A DNA stretch of 64,000 nt from the NCBI GenBank assembly GCA_947623455.1, contig OX392527.1, positions 12,892,001 to 12,956,000 of the forward strand, read 5' to 3'. A program made the translations under genes and the position numbers. The stretch is from Mimachlamys varia. Taxonomy: Eukaryota > Mollusca > Bivalvia > Pectinida > Pectinidae. This document shows positions 47,162-58,407 of the stretch, piece after piece (position 1 is the first letter of the stretch; each line of letters opens with the position of its first letter). The notes beneath the pieces were generated by a model. It worked only from the letters and a program-made list of their open reading frames with translations. It was not told where the DNA came from and searched no databases.

Positions 47162-49215
47162 TTACAACTTATAAGTAACAGATAACATCAGACACCCCTT
47201 ATAAGTAATAAATAACACCAGACACCCCTTATAAGTAATAAATAATACCAGACACCTCTTATAAGTAATACATCACATCAGACACCCCTTATAAGTAATA
47301 AATAACATCAGACACCACTTATAAGTAACAGATAACATCAGACACCCCTTATAAGTAATACATCACATCAGACACCCCTTATAAGTAATACATCACATCA
47401 GACAACCCTTATAAGTAACAGATAACATCAGACACCCCTTATAAGTAACAAATAACATCAGACACCCCTTATAAGTAATAAATAACACCAGAAACCCCTT
47501 ATAAGTAATACATCACATCAGACACCTCTTATAAGTAATACATCACATCAGACAACCCTTATAAGTAACAGATAACATCATACACCCCTTATAAGTAACA
47601 AAGAAAACCAGACACCCCTTATAAGTAACAAATAGCATCATACACTCCTTATAAGTAACAAATAACTTCATACACCCCTTATAAGTAACAAATAACATCT
47701 TACACCCCTTATAAGTAACAAATAACATCTTACACCCCTTATAAGTAACAAATAACATCTTACACCCCTTATAAGTAACAAATAACTTCATACACTTCTT
47801 ATAAGTAACAAATAACATCATACACCCCTTATAAGTAACAAATAATATCATACACCCCTTATAAGTAACTAATAACATCATACACCCCTTATAAGTAACA
47901 AATAATATCATACACCCCTTATAAGTAACAAATAACTTCATACACACCTTATAAGTAACAAATAACATCATACACTCCTTATAAGTAACAAATAACATCA
48001 TACACTCCTTATAAGTAACAAATAACATCATACACTCCTTATAAGTAACAAATAACATCATACACCCATTATAAATAACAAATAACTTCATACACTCCTT
48101 ATAAGTAACAAATAACATCAGACACCCCTTATAAGTAACAAATAACATCAGACACCCCTTATAAATAACACATCACATCATACACCTCTTATAAATAACA
48201 CATCACATCAGACACCCCTTATAAGTAATACATCACATCAGACACCCCTTATAAGTAACACATCACATCAGACACCCCTTATAAGTAACACATCACATCA
48301 TACACCCCTTATAAATAACACATCACATCAGACACCCCTTATAAATAATACATCACATCAGACACCCCTTATAAGTAACAGATCACATCAGACACCCCTT
48401 ATAAGTAACACATCACATCAGACACCCCTTATGAATAACACATCACATCATACACCCCTTATAAATAACACATCACATCAGACACCCCTTATAAATAACA
48501 CATCACATCAGACACCCCTTATAAATAATACATCACATCAGACACCCCTTATAAGTAACAGATCACATCAGACACCCCTTATAAGTAACACATCACATCA
48601 GACACCCCTTATGAATAACACATCACATCATACACCCCTTATAAATAACACATCACATCAGACACCCCTTATGAATAACACATCACATCATACACCCCTT
48701 ATAAATAACACATCACATCATACACCCCTTATAAATAACACATCACATCAGACACCTCTTATAAATAACACATCACATCAGACACCCCTTATAAATAACA
48801 CATCACATCAGACACCTCTTATAAATAACACATCACATCAGACACCCCTTATAAGTAACAGATCACATCAGACACCCCTTATAAGTAACACATCACATCA
48901 GACACCCCTTATGAATAACACATCACATCAGACACCCCTTATAAGTAACAGATCACATCAGACACCCCTTATAAGTAATAAATCACATCAGACACCCCTT
49001 ATAAATAACACATCACATCAGACACCCCTTATAAATAACACATCACATCAGACACCCCTTATAAGTAACAGATAACATCAGATACACCTTATAAATAACA
49101 CATCACATCAGACACCCCTTATAAATAACACATCACATCAGACACCCCTTATAAATAACACATCACATCAGACACCCCTTATACGTAACAGATAACATCA
49201 GATACACCTTATAAG
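47162..49215. repeat. 30-bp minisatellite in intron 4, ~68 copies
   Basis: Strictly 30-bp units (ATAAGTAACAAATAACATCA then GACACCCCTT). Variants are regional: ~47600-48120 is rich in 'aacaaataacatcatac', ~48150-49190 in 'aaataacacatcacatcagac'. A ~180-bp block (48301-48480) recurs almost exactly at 48481-48660, showing recent segmental duplication. Stop-free frames exist on both strands (VTYKGCMMLF; NNTSHQTPLI) because the period is a multiple of three. Not a gene. Confidence 0.95.
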
Positions 49216-49488
49216 TGATAACTAATATAAGTAATGGTGATGTTAGATTGTAACAACATAGTAACTACTTCCATATCGAAAACGTAAGAAAATATCTATA
49301 TTTAGGCCAAAAATAACTGTACAATGCAAATATCCAGAATTAATGGCATTTTTTTCAATGTTCATGCCAGTATGAATGCCAATTGTTTAACTACATATTT
49401 ACCATGAACCAATTTGCATTCATAGCCGTATAAAACTGTTTTATTTTTATGCTTCACATTTATACAAATATCTTACAGAGTGCCTTAC

Positions 49489-49662
49489 CTTTGTGTTTAC
49501 AATATGGTGTTCCCGACCACCGGAAATCTGCGCCACAAGTGAAGTTAATGACAGGACTCAGTTTGAATTTTGAGTCACAATCTACCATGTAGATGTCACC
49601 AATCATAGTGCCGTTGATTCTTTCAATGGTTCCATTAGCTGGATCTTCAGGGACAAGGCAAC
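49489..49662 (-). CDS. Lectin gene exon 4: CCP/sushi domain
   Basis: Exon of 174 nt, phase 1-1. Acceptor CCTTGTTCCAG before 49662; donor ACAAAG|GTAAGG. Sushi module: GCLVPEDPANGTIERINGTM, YMVDCDSKFKLSP, NFTCGADFRWSGTPYC. Four cysteines and the C-terminal W..TP.C are present. Three sequons (NGT twice, NFT). It precedes CTLD-b. Confidence 0.86.
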
Positions 49663-49789
49663 CTGGAACAAGGACAGTCGTCAAGATCCTCCACCGAGGT
49701 AAATATAGTAAAATACAGGAAATCAAAGAGGTCAACATGTATAACAAGAATTAAGCTTAGCGTAATTATATGTCTCATCTTTCTCGATT

Positions 49790-50325
49790 TGTTGATAACT
49801 TTAAAGTCCAAACGGAATATAATAGTATGACAAAATACATACAGCTAGATGATATCAGTAACTTGGACAAGTTTCAATTAAATACATACCAATAACATTA
49901 TAAAATTGGATGCTAATGTAAATTTTCAAAATTCACAAGTTTTGCCCCAAAACAGCAGAATCTGCAAATAAATTTCCTCCAAATTTAAGTAAGGTCTTCA
50001 GTATGATGATATCAGTAACTACTGCAAGTTTCAATTGAATTCAATATCAGTGACACTAAAAAAAGTGGACTCTAACGTAAATTCTCAAAATTCCAATGTT
50101 TTTGCCCAAAATACCAAAACTGTGACAGAATTTCATTTAAATTGAAGTTAGGTATCTAGTATGATAGTTTAAGCGATGTGACCAAGTTTCAATTTAATTG
50201 GATAATAATAACACTGTGAAAAGTGGACTTTAACACCGATGTTGACACCATTGTGGTTGTGGTTGTCACGGGAAAATCAATACCTTAGTCTTGCTTTTCT
50301 CAACTATCGTCAAAGGCGAGACAAA
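49790..50325 (+). mobile_element. Decayed HINE-like element with ~185-bp units
   Basis: Three degenerate units with 'atgatatcagtaac', 'caagtttcaattaaat', 'gtggactctaacgtaaattctcaaaattcc'. The end is GTCTTGCTTTTC-TCAACTATCGTC-AAAGGCGAGAC, a decayed hairpin (GTCT.GC.TTT / AAAGGCGAGAC) similar to that closing the 17442-18434 element. No coding capacity. Confidence 0.55.
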
Positions 50326-51155
50326 ACCAAAGGATACATGACATTTAGAACCATTGCTTATGTTCAGTCACCAAGTTCAATTGAACATCAACAAAATTGA
50401 TAACAGTTCACAAGGTGACACCGTACAGTAAACACATTTTAAAACTGGCTAGTATTCATGCTTGCATTTCCCACTTCATTCTACCAGATAGTTCTGACTG
50501 AGTATGGTTTGAAGTGTACAGAAAGATGACTGTTTTGACACATGAACAAAAAATGGGTTACTAGTTTTTCAAAGATGCTGGATCAATGCTTGATCAATAG
50601 TCTCATGTCATTGCTCAGTTACATAGGGTTTTTTTTCACAAAAGCAATGACCGTCTGCCCTTTTGTAATTAAGCCATAATTAATTTTGCAGACTGTGATT
50701 TCTGGAATGTCTTTCAGCTTCAGTGTTTTTCATGACTCATGTAAAAATTAAAAACAAATCAATCATATGATTTGCAGTGATTTTTGTTTGCCAATTTTTA
50801 CAGCCGATATAAGGCTGTTTCCCCCATTCAAAATGTGTGCTATTTTCCCAAAATGAAGCAAACTTCAAGAATATTTTCCCAAATTATCTGAAAATCCTAC
50901 TTTATTTTCCTAATTCAATATGGCACAGGCTGCAGTTTTGTTTTATGTACAGTATCAGCTGTTGGTGTCCTAGTTATTGACCTGGCCTTGCCAATAACAA
51001 AAGGGACTTTTGAATTGTAGGGAATATATTTATTACAGCATTTCTTATATAAAAATTAAAGTATAAGCCATAAACTGCAGAGGTGTTCCATACTTGTGTC
51101 ACTGAAACGTTGTGTACAGACTTATTGTACTTATAGTTTATCCTAAATTACCTAC
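50326..51155. other. Unique part of intron 3
   Basis: AT-rich, single copy. No exon fitting the phase-1 chain and no clear repeat. Confidence 0.45.
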
Positions 51156-51563
51156 CTGAATTTCTCTTGTTTATACTAAAACTCCAGTACGGCAACATAA
51201 TATTTGTGTTTAAAGACAAACATTGGGTGACGTTATTAATTCCTCCTCCATAGAGAGTGCTACAGTCAGAGTCCCAGGCTGTACCATTCAGCATACAACA
51301 TTCTACCACCAAGGTTCCACCAGGAGTACAACAGGAAGTCCCGTTTAGATCTCCGACTGCCAAAGTGTAGTCCAATATGTTAGAGTTCGTGAGAGAGGTA
51401 AATGTGGTACATTCGCCTATAGTTGAGTTGTAGCTGTAGCCGACACATCTTGACACCATTAGACAGTGGCCCTGGCATTCCTCTTCACTACCGCTAGAAT
51501 TCGTAGAGAAACTGGCTGTGTCCGGAAACAAAAACTCCATCTGGGACGTGTTGAAATGATCCC
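51156..51563 (-). CDS. Lectin gene exon 3: PAN/apple-like domain with Cys-rich tail
   Basis: The largest exon, 408 nt, phase 1-1. Acceptor CAACTTGCTTAAAG before 51563; donor AATTCAG|GTAGGT. The first ~60 residues form a PAN-like core (EEECQGHC, MVSRCVGYSYN, IGECTTF). A tail of ~75 residues follows with further cysteines (GTSCCTPGG, VVECCMLNG, DSDCSTLYGG, VTQCLSLN). Six sequons (NTS, NSS, NST, NGT, NGT, NVT) mark it as heavily glycosylated and extracellular. I do not recognise the tail as a named domain. Confidence 0.8.
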
Positions 51564-51792
51564 CTTTAAGCAAGTTGAAAAAAGCAAATATAACTGATTG
51601 TTGTATCATTCATGAAAATGTAAATAATGAATGAAATTGTAACTCAGAAGAATATAATTTTTTTAAACTTGTAACATGTTTGATCCTTGGGACTTCGAAC
51701 CTGGGAATGTTTGGTTTATTTTGTTTTACACCCTATAAACAGCCAGGGTCATTTCAGGACATGCCAGGTTTTTGGAGTTGAAGGAAAGCTGT

Positions 51793-53335
51793 ACCAGTTA
51801 CTATGTGACAGAGTTACTTTACCAGTTACTATATATGTGAGAGTGATTCTTTACCAGTTACTATGTGAGAGTGATACTTTACCAGTTACTATGTGAGAGT
51901 GATATTTTACCAGTTACTATGTGATGGTGATACTTTACCAGTTACTATGTGACAGTGATAAGTTACCAGTTACTATGTGGCAGTGATAATTTACCAGTTA
52001 CTATGTGACAGTGATCCTTTACCAGTTACTAGGTGACAGTGATAATTTACCAGTTACTATGTGACAGTGACAATTTACCATTTACTATGTGCCAGTAATA
52101 CGTTACCTGTTACTATGTGACAGTGATAATTTACCAGTTACTATGTGACAGTGATCCTTTACCAGTTACTAGGTGACAGTGACAATTTACCATTTACTAT
52201 GTGGCAGTAATACGTTACCTGTTACTATGTGACAGTGATAATTTACCAGTTACTATGTGACAGTGATAATTTACCAGTTACTATGTGACAGTGATCCTTT
52301 ACCAGTTACTAGGTGACAGTGATAATTTACCATTTACTATGTGGCAGTAATACGTTACCTGTTACTATGTGACAGTGATAATTTACCAGTTACTATGTGA
52401 CAGTGATCCTTTACCAGTTACTAGGTGACAGTGATAATTTACCATTTACTATGTGGCAGTAATACGTTACCTGTTACTATGTGACAGTGATACTTTACCT
52501 GTTACTATGTGGCAATGATAATTTACCAGTTACTATGTGACAGTGATAATTTACCAGTTACTATGTGGCAGTGATACTTTACCTGTTACTATGTGGCAAT
52601 GATAATTTACCAGTTACTATGTGACAGTGATAATTTACCAGTTACTATGTGACAGTGATCCTTTACCAGTTACTAGGTGACAGTGATAATTTACCAGTTA
52701 CTATGTGACAGTGATAATTTACCATTTACTATGTGGCAGTAATACGTTACCTGTTACTATGTGACAGTGATACTTTACCTGTTACTATGTGGCAATGATA
52801 ATTTACCAGTTACTATGTGACAGTGATAATTTACCAGTTACTATGTGGCAGTGATACTTTACCTGTTACTATGTGGCAATGATAATTTACCAGTTACTAT
52901 GTGACAGTGATAATTTACCAGTTACTATGTGACAGTGATCCTTTACCAGTTACTAGGTGACAGTGATAATTTACCAGTTACTATGTGACAGTGATAATTT
53001 ACCATTTACTATGTGGCAGTAATACGTTACCTGTTACTATGTGACAGTGATACAATGTACGTTACTTGTTACTATGTGGCAGTAATACATTACCTGTTAC
53101 TATGTGCCAGTAATACATTACCTGTTACTATGTGGCAGTTAAATATACTTTACCTGTTACTATGTGACAGTGATAATTTACCATTTACTATGTGACAGTG
53201 ATAATTTACCATTTACTATGTGGCTGTAATACGTTACCTGTTACTATGTGACAGTGATACGTTACTTGTTACTATGTGGCAGTTATATATACTTTACCTG
53301 TTACTATGCGGCAGTAATATGTTACCTGTGACGTT
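51793..53335. repeat. 28-bp minisatellite adjoining exon 2, ~55 copies
   Basis: Units of 28 bp (GTGACAGTGATAATTTACCA then GTTACTAT). On the minus strand many read CATAGTAACAG|GTAACGTATTACTGCCA. The exon-2 end reads AACGTCACAG|GTAACATATTACTGCCG, so the junction and ~14 intron bases match. A block of several units (~240-260 bp) recurs between 52000 and 53000, giving a higher-order pattern. Confidence 0.93.
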
Positions 53336-53538
53336 GTGACAGATGATATCAAGACTAGCATTGCATTGTTCCGGATGATAGGTTATCCCCGTTGGTTGGA
53401 CAACCATCGCCAGACAATCCCCGGGGTCGGCAGTAGAAGCTCCCAGTCTCCATGGTAACATGTCGGTAGATGCATTGTAGAATACGCTAGTCCATGTCTC
53501 GTTAGAATACCTCTTGAACCCGGTCCAGAAGACATTAG
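53326..53538 (-). CDS. Lectin gene exon 2: C-terminal half of CTLD-a
   Basis: Exon of 213 nt, phase 1-1. Acceptor TTATGTCGAAG before 53538; donor GTCACAG|GTAACAT. It encodes NVFWTGFKRYSNETWTSVFY, then WRLGASTADPGDCLAMVVQP, PEQCNASLDIICHNVT: the WTG core and last three cysteines of a C-type lectin fold. The QPTG at the calcium-loop position is not QPD/EPN. Sequons NET, NAS, NAS, NVT. Confidence 0.85.
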
Positions 53539-53738
53539 CTTCGACATAAACGTAGTTTTGCAAATTAAATCAGTCACCATTTTTTTTCCAATATATTATT
53601 CTCACTATAGGCCTATCGCTTTTGCGACGTTCAACGTATCGAATAGAGAAAATGAAAGTCTACAGTATTATCGTGGTATGTAGATCAAACATATTTTGTA
53701 TCATACTGATTGATAAAGAAGTATAAATTGATCCTCAC

Positions 53739-53909
53739 CAGGGTGGAGAGTAATGGCTGCCTCTATGACGTCTGCCTGTATACTGCCCCAAACAGGACTA
53801 ACCACGAATCCTCCGAGGGCCCTACACTGGTTCTCTGCATCACCATGGTTACCGGCGGTCGTGCTCGTCAACAAGTGGTCACCATACTGGGTCCAGGCGG
53901 AGGCAGTAC
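53739..53909 (-). CDS. Lectin gene exon 1 of those visible: N-terminal part of CTLD-a
   Basis: Exon of 171 nt, phase 1-1. Acceptor CCGATAAAG before 53909; donor CACCCTG|GTGAGG. It encodes TASAWTQYGDHLLTSTTAGN, then HGDAENQCRALGGFVVSPVW and QADVIEAAITLHP: helix 1, the helix-2 cysteine and GG of a C-type lectin fold. The first cysteine pair is absent (short form). Its phase-1 start needs an upstream exon, which I could not find up to the window end, so the signal peptide and start codon are outside or unrecognised. Confidence 0.8.
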
Positions 53910-55782
53910 CTTTATCGGAAAATGCATAAAGGGCTCGTCTTACACCACACTCGATTAAACATTCTAAACATATGTTTTTTTAATACTGAAACGTTTGACG
54001 TGTCATATACTTTTTGTGTAGACGTCTACATCAAAAGCGTAGCCTTTGAAAAAAGACCCACTGCACTATGTTATCAAGATAATTCATTTAAATTTTAGAT
54101 CTACATCATGATTCGAATGAACAGTATCGCGTAGAACGTAAGAGCAGTGTCACATGGGTTCCGGATGATGGATCTACAGTTAAATCACCTGTCTGCATAC
54201 TTTTAATCATTCGACATCAGACATTTCCAGGTAACAAATCCATTTTTTTCGCGTTATGTACACCGGCCATCACTTTTTTTCTTTCGGTCATCGCATTCAC
54301 TCGTATAAACTCTTAGCTTTCCTATTATAACGCCCGAGACAGAGAACCAATTGTAATTTCTTTCCTGAAATAATCGGTTATAATCACCTATACTTTCGTG
54401 TTCTTGTGGTGCGTTAACTCAAATCTAGAAGAAAAAAAGTTGAATTGTCGCCTGAGGGACGTTTTGTTAAACACCATGCATTTGCACGTGTTCAAATAAA
54501 GAGGTACCTCAAGTTCCAACCATTTGTTAATCAGCTGACGTTTATTTACGCATACAAATATCTTTAATTGGCTTTATAGCATCTTTAGCATATCTCTAAT
54601 GATATTATCACAAAAGCGACTGAAACTAAAAACTGGAAATTTACAATGTTTACAAACTTGGAATAAAGCAGCGAGCATAAATCCATTATGCGTTTTTTTT
54701 TTTACAACAAAACTTGTTTCGGTAAGGCTGTGAATGGCGGTCAATCTGCCGGGTATCTTGAAAAGAGTGAAATTATTCAGGACCTTCGAACTTGAGAAAT
54801 TGACTGAATTGAGTTATCCGGTCGCCGGTGAATATTGTATATGAAATTATTTAATATTTTGTATCGTGGGTTTCACCTATTTATAAATCTATGGAAGTCC
54901 AGCTCAATTGTCAGAGTGTTAAGCATGGCGTAATCACTGATTTTAAGGAAGAATGTTTTTGTCTTCATATTTTAAATAAGTATGTCATATTACTGAAATA
55001 ATGTAAAATATCTTGAAAAAATCCCGTCATCCACACAGATCATTACGCAATGTTGATAACCGCCGAATCTACAGTCTGTAAGATGGTAAGAAACTAGGGA
55101 AATGAGTTGCTTTGTCACCTATCCAGATGAAAATAATTGTGCCATCCAGGCTTGTGTGAGTTACACTTTATCCCTATCACTGTCAGAGATGATCCTAGTT
55201 ATTTTATTCATAAACTTTTGGCTATATTTTGCGACGTGGAGACGCTGTTTAGTATAACAAGTTCTTTAAATGAAAACAGTGTGTTTTTACAGACAATAAC
55301 TCCCGAATTAGTTAACAGATCTGATAATTCTGAACAGTAAAATGAGGTTTTTGTGTCTTTAAGCTAACCAGCATTTGAACAGAAGGGTAGGCCTAGTTTA
55401 AAGTTTTTCCAAAGCTGGTCTGTAAGCTGTGTTTTGATTGGTCAAATCAGCAAAAGTGATATTTTTCACTAGTGAAAAATATCACTTTTAAAGAATGGAT
55501 AGTTTTCGATATTTCACTTGAAAGAATGTAATAAAGATTAGTACGTATGTTATTAAGTAGAAGTGCAATGTATACCCCTGGTATATTATTGGTAATTGAT
55601 AAGGGTAATTATGTTATTATTGTTTTGAACTATGTATCATAACGACTGAGAGGACACCATATTCTCATTCAGGGTCAAGGTCAGCGTGAGTATTTCGACA
55701 ATGAGGGCATCCATGCGGCAAAGGTTGGCGACTGTTACAATGTACTCATGCTTCAGTACATCTTCCGCCTGGGGAAAAGGAA
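53910..55782. other. Unique region upstream of the visible lectin exons
   Basis: Mostly single-copy. It contains a perfect 38-bp palindrome (55452-55489) and, at ~55672-55785, a segment with open frames on both strands and splice-like borders (see findings). The frame at 55137-55340 has no recognised domain. No signal-peptide exon with a phase-1 donor could be identified with confidence. Confidence 0.4.
55452..55489. repeat. Perfect 38-bp palindrome
   Basis: AAAAGTGATATTTTTCACT is followed directly by its exact reverse complement, with no loop. It may be the centre of a palindromic MITE or a cruciform-forming site. The flanks (GATTGGTCAAATC just upstream) form a second small palindrome. Confidence 0.85.
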
Positions 55783-56240
55783 ACCCCGTCAACAGTTAAA
55801 CATAGGGTTGCTGTCATGTCATAGACACTAGTGATGAACTGGAAACCCCTTCACCAGAGGGTTGCTGTCATGTCATAGACACTAGTGAGGAACTGGAAAC
55901 CCCTTCACCAGAGGGTTGCTGTCGTGTCATTGGCACTAGTGAGGAACTGGAAACCCCTTCACCAGAGGGTTGCTGTCATGTCATAGACACTAGTGAGGAA
56001 CTGGAAACCTCTTCACCAGAGGGTTGCTGTCGTGTCATTGGCACTAGTGAGGAACCGGAAACCCCGTCAACAGATGGTTGCTGTCGTGTCATAAACACTA
56101 GTGAAGAACTGGAAACCCCGTCACCAGATGGTTGCTGTCGTGTCATTGACACTAGTGAGGAACTGGAAACCCCGTCAACAGATGGTTGCTGTCGTGTCAT
56201 TGACACTAGTGAAGAACCGGAAACCCCGTCACCAGAGGGT
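55783..56240. repeat. 54-bp minisatellite, left block
   Basis: About eight units of 54 bp (GGTTGCTGTCGTGTCATAGA, CACTAGTGAGGAACTGG, AAACCCCGTCACCAGAG). Same unit as at 58408-59462; the two blocks are separated by the LINE. Nearly all differences between units would change the encoded amino acid in any frame, so selection on a protein is not apparent. The first unit carries an 8-bp insertion (TTAAACAT) and joins the unique sequence on its left. Confidence 0.93.
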
Positions 56241-58407
56241 TTCTGCTTCTGCCTGGTAATTGTCTCCTTCAACTTGCTGAAGAGTATGCAATGGTTGGGT
56301 AGTGCACATGGAGCATGATTCGGCGCGGGATTAAAAATAGGTTTAAAACAGGATAAAACATTGTAGCAGGATTATAGTTTGGATACACTGGCCTTGAAGG
56401 CAGCCAGTGTATCTGCCTGGACGATATCTGGCGCCAGGGCATTCCAGTGCCTCACCGTCCTGGGAAAGAATGACATCTTCCGGGCATCGATTTTGCATGT
56501 GAAGAGCTGGAAAGACTTGGTGTGTGCGGATCTTCCGAGTCTGCGAGGTGGTAGCAGTCTTCCTCCTTTCTTGATTGCAACTAGGCCTCGGTCAATCATG
56601 TATAGCATGCATAGTCTGGCGTCCTGACGGCGTTTCTGTAGAGACCGCCAGCCCAGTTTCGCGAGCATAACGGATAAACTAGATGTTTTGCGGTGGTCAC
56701 AGGTGACAAATCGTGCAGCTCGTCTTTGTGTCTGTTCGATCCTGTCGATGTTTTCTTTGGTGTATGGGTCCCATACAGTACAGGCATATTCCAGCAGGGG
56801 TCTTACAACTGTGAAGTATGCCAACGTCTTGATCTTGGTAGACGGGATTTGTAGGTTTCGCCGCAGGAAGCCTAGTGTCCTGTTTGCCTCACCGATGATC
56901 TTCCGGATGTGAGCATCCCATTTCAGGGGGTTTGAAATGGTTACACCAAGGTACACTGCTGACTCGACTTCCTGCAGGGTTTGGCTGCAGAGGTGGTAGT
57001 TTGTCTTGATTGGAGTCTTCTTGTTGGTTATCCTCAAAACATTGCACTTGTCCGGATGAAATTTCATGCACCAGTCGACCTCCCAACCTCCCAAGTTGTC
57101 CAGGTCCTCCTGAAGAGTTCTGCCACTGTCTTCTGAGGTAATGGTGAGGTATGCGATGGTATCATCCGCGAATAGGCGTACGGTAGATGTTAGCTTCTCG
57201 TGTAGGTCGTTGATATAGAAGAGGAAGAGGCTGGGTCCTAGGACGGATCCTTGAGGGACTCCTGAGTCAACGCTAACTGGTGTGGGAAGGGGAAGGACGT
57301 CGACACATTGAACAATGCTAGGGGCATTTGTGATAAGGAGGTCTAATGTATTGTCTTTCCTGGTGTTCTCTTCCACCAGCTGGATGAGGTGGTTTGAGTC
57401 TAACATATCCTTGAATTCATGATGGAGAGGTACATTGGGGGATCCAGGTTTGATGATGTTCTTCGACCAGTCCCAACCAGGGAAGTTTAAGTCACCACCG
57501 ACGATGATGGTCGCGTTTTGATTGTTGCACGCTCTGGATATGGATGTTTCTTTCTCGAGGCTCTCCTTGTCTGAAACGTGTCTACGGTAATAGACACAGA
57601 TGAGAACATTTCCTTGACGTGCTGTTTGTAGTCTCACCCACAAAAGTTCACATTCGCTGTCTAGTTCCGGTACAGTGTTACATTTCAGGGTGTCACGGAC
57701 AGCAATGAGCATTCCACCGCCTCCACTACTGATCATTTCCTTACGGTAGATATTATATCCTTCGGAACAGATTTCTCCATCTTTTATATTGGGGTCTAGC
57801 CAAGTCTCAGTTCCAATGATGACGTCTGGTTTAATACTGTCAATTACATTGGCGAATCTAGGTTGTTTTTGTTTAATGGACTGGAAGTTGATGTTCACGA
57901 TTCGGAGAGGGGCTGATGACTTGTTCCCTTTACCTTGGCGTATAGGTGTAGATGAGTGACATGGCTTGTTACGTGGATCTGAGTGTTCAACCGAACCATC
58001 CAAGCCGGTTAAATTAAACGATGTTTGGGATGTATTTGTTGGTACCCCATGGCTATGTAGATCATGGACAGTAACATTGTAGTTAGGGCTGTTACAAATA
58101 ATACAGTGCCAGCTGGTATCAGGATCCTCCAAGTTATTGTAGGTAATTGTATGAACACTTTGACATTGGGCATGATACCATTGATAACACGTCTCACATA
58201 AGATACCTTTCTCGGACCAATCTACTGTCTTATCACATGTTCCACAGAGATACGTACGTGAGGAATTCTGCTCTACATTTGTCTCAGTTGGGCCTGGGTT
58301 TATCTCAATATCGTTAGAGTTTGATATTAAGATGAATGCTAAGCAGTAGAGTAGACGAGGATTGTTTGTTGGTAAATGCACACATTGATTACGATGATTC
58401 CGTAGGA
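56240..58407 (-). mobile_element. CR1/Jockey-like LINE inserted in the 54-bp minisatellite
   Basis: Non-LTR retrotransposon, minus orientation. The 5' end (right side) keeps the N-terminal 2A-like motif and PHD finger, so it is not strongly 5' truncated. The 3' untranslated part (56240-56371) is ~130 bp with no clear poly(A). Both sides are the same 54-bp minisatellite, interrupted within the phase ...CCAGAGG|GTTGCTG..., so the LINE landed in an existing array. Any target duplication is only a few bases (GTT/GGTT). GC content is higher than the host introns. Confidence 0.82.
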
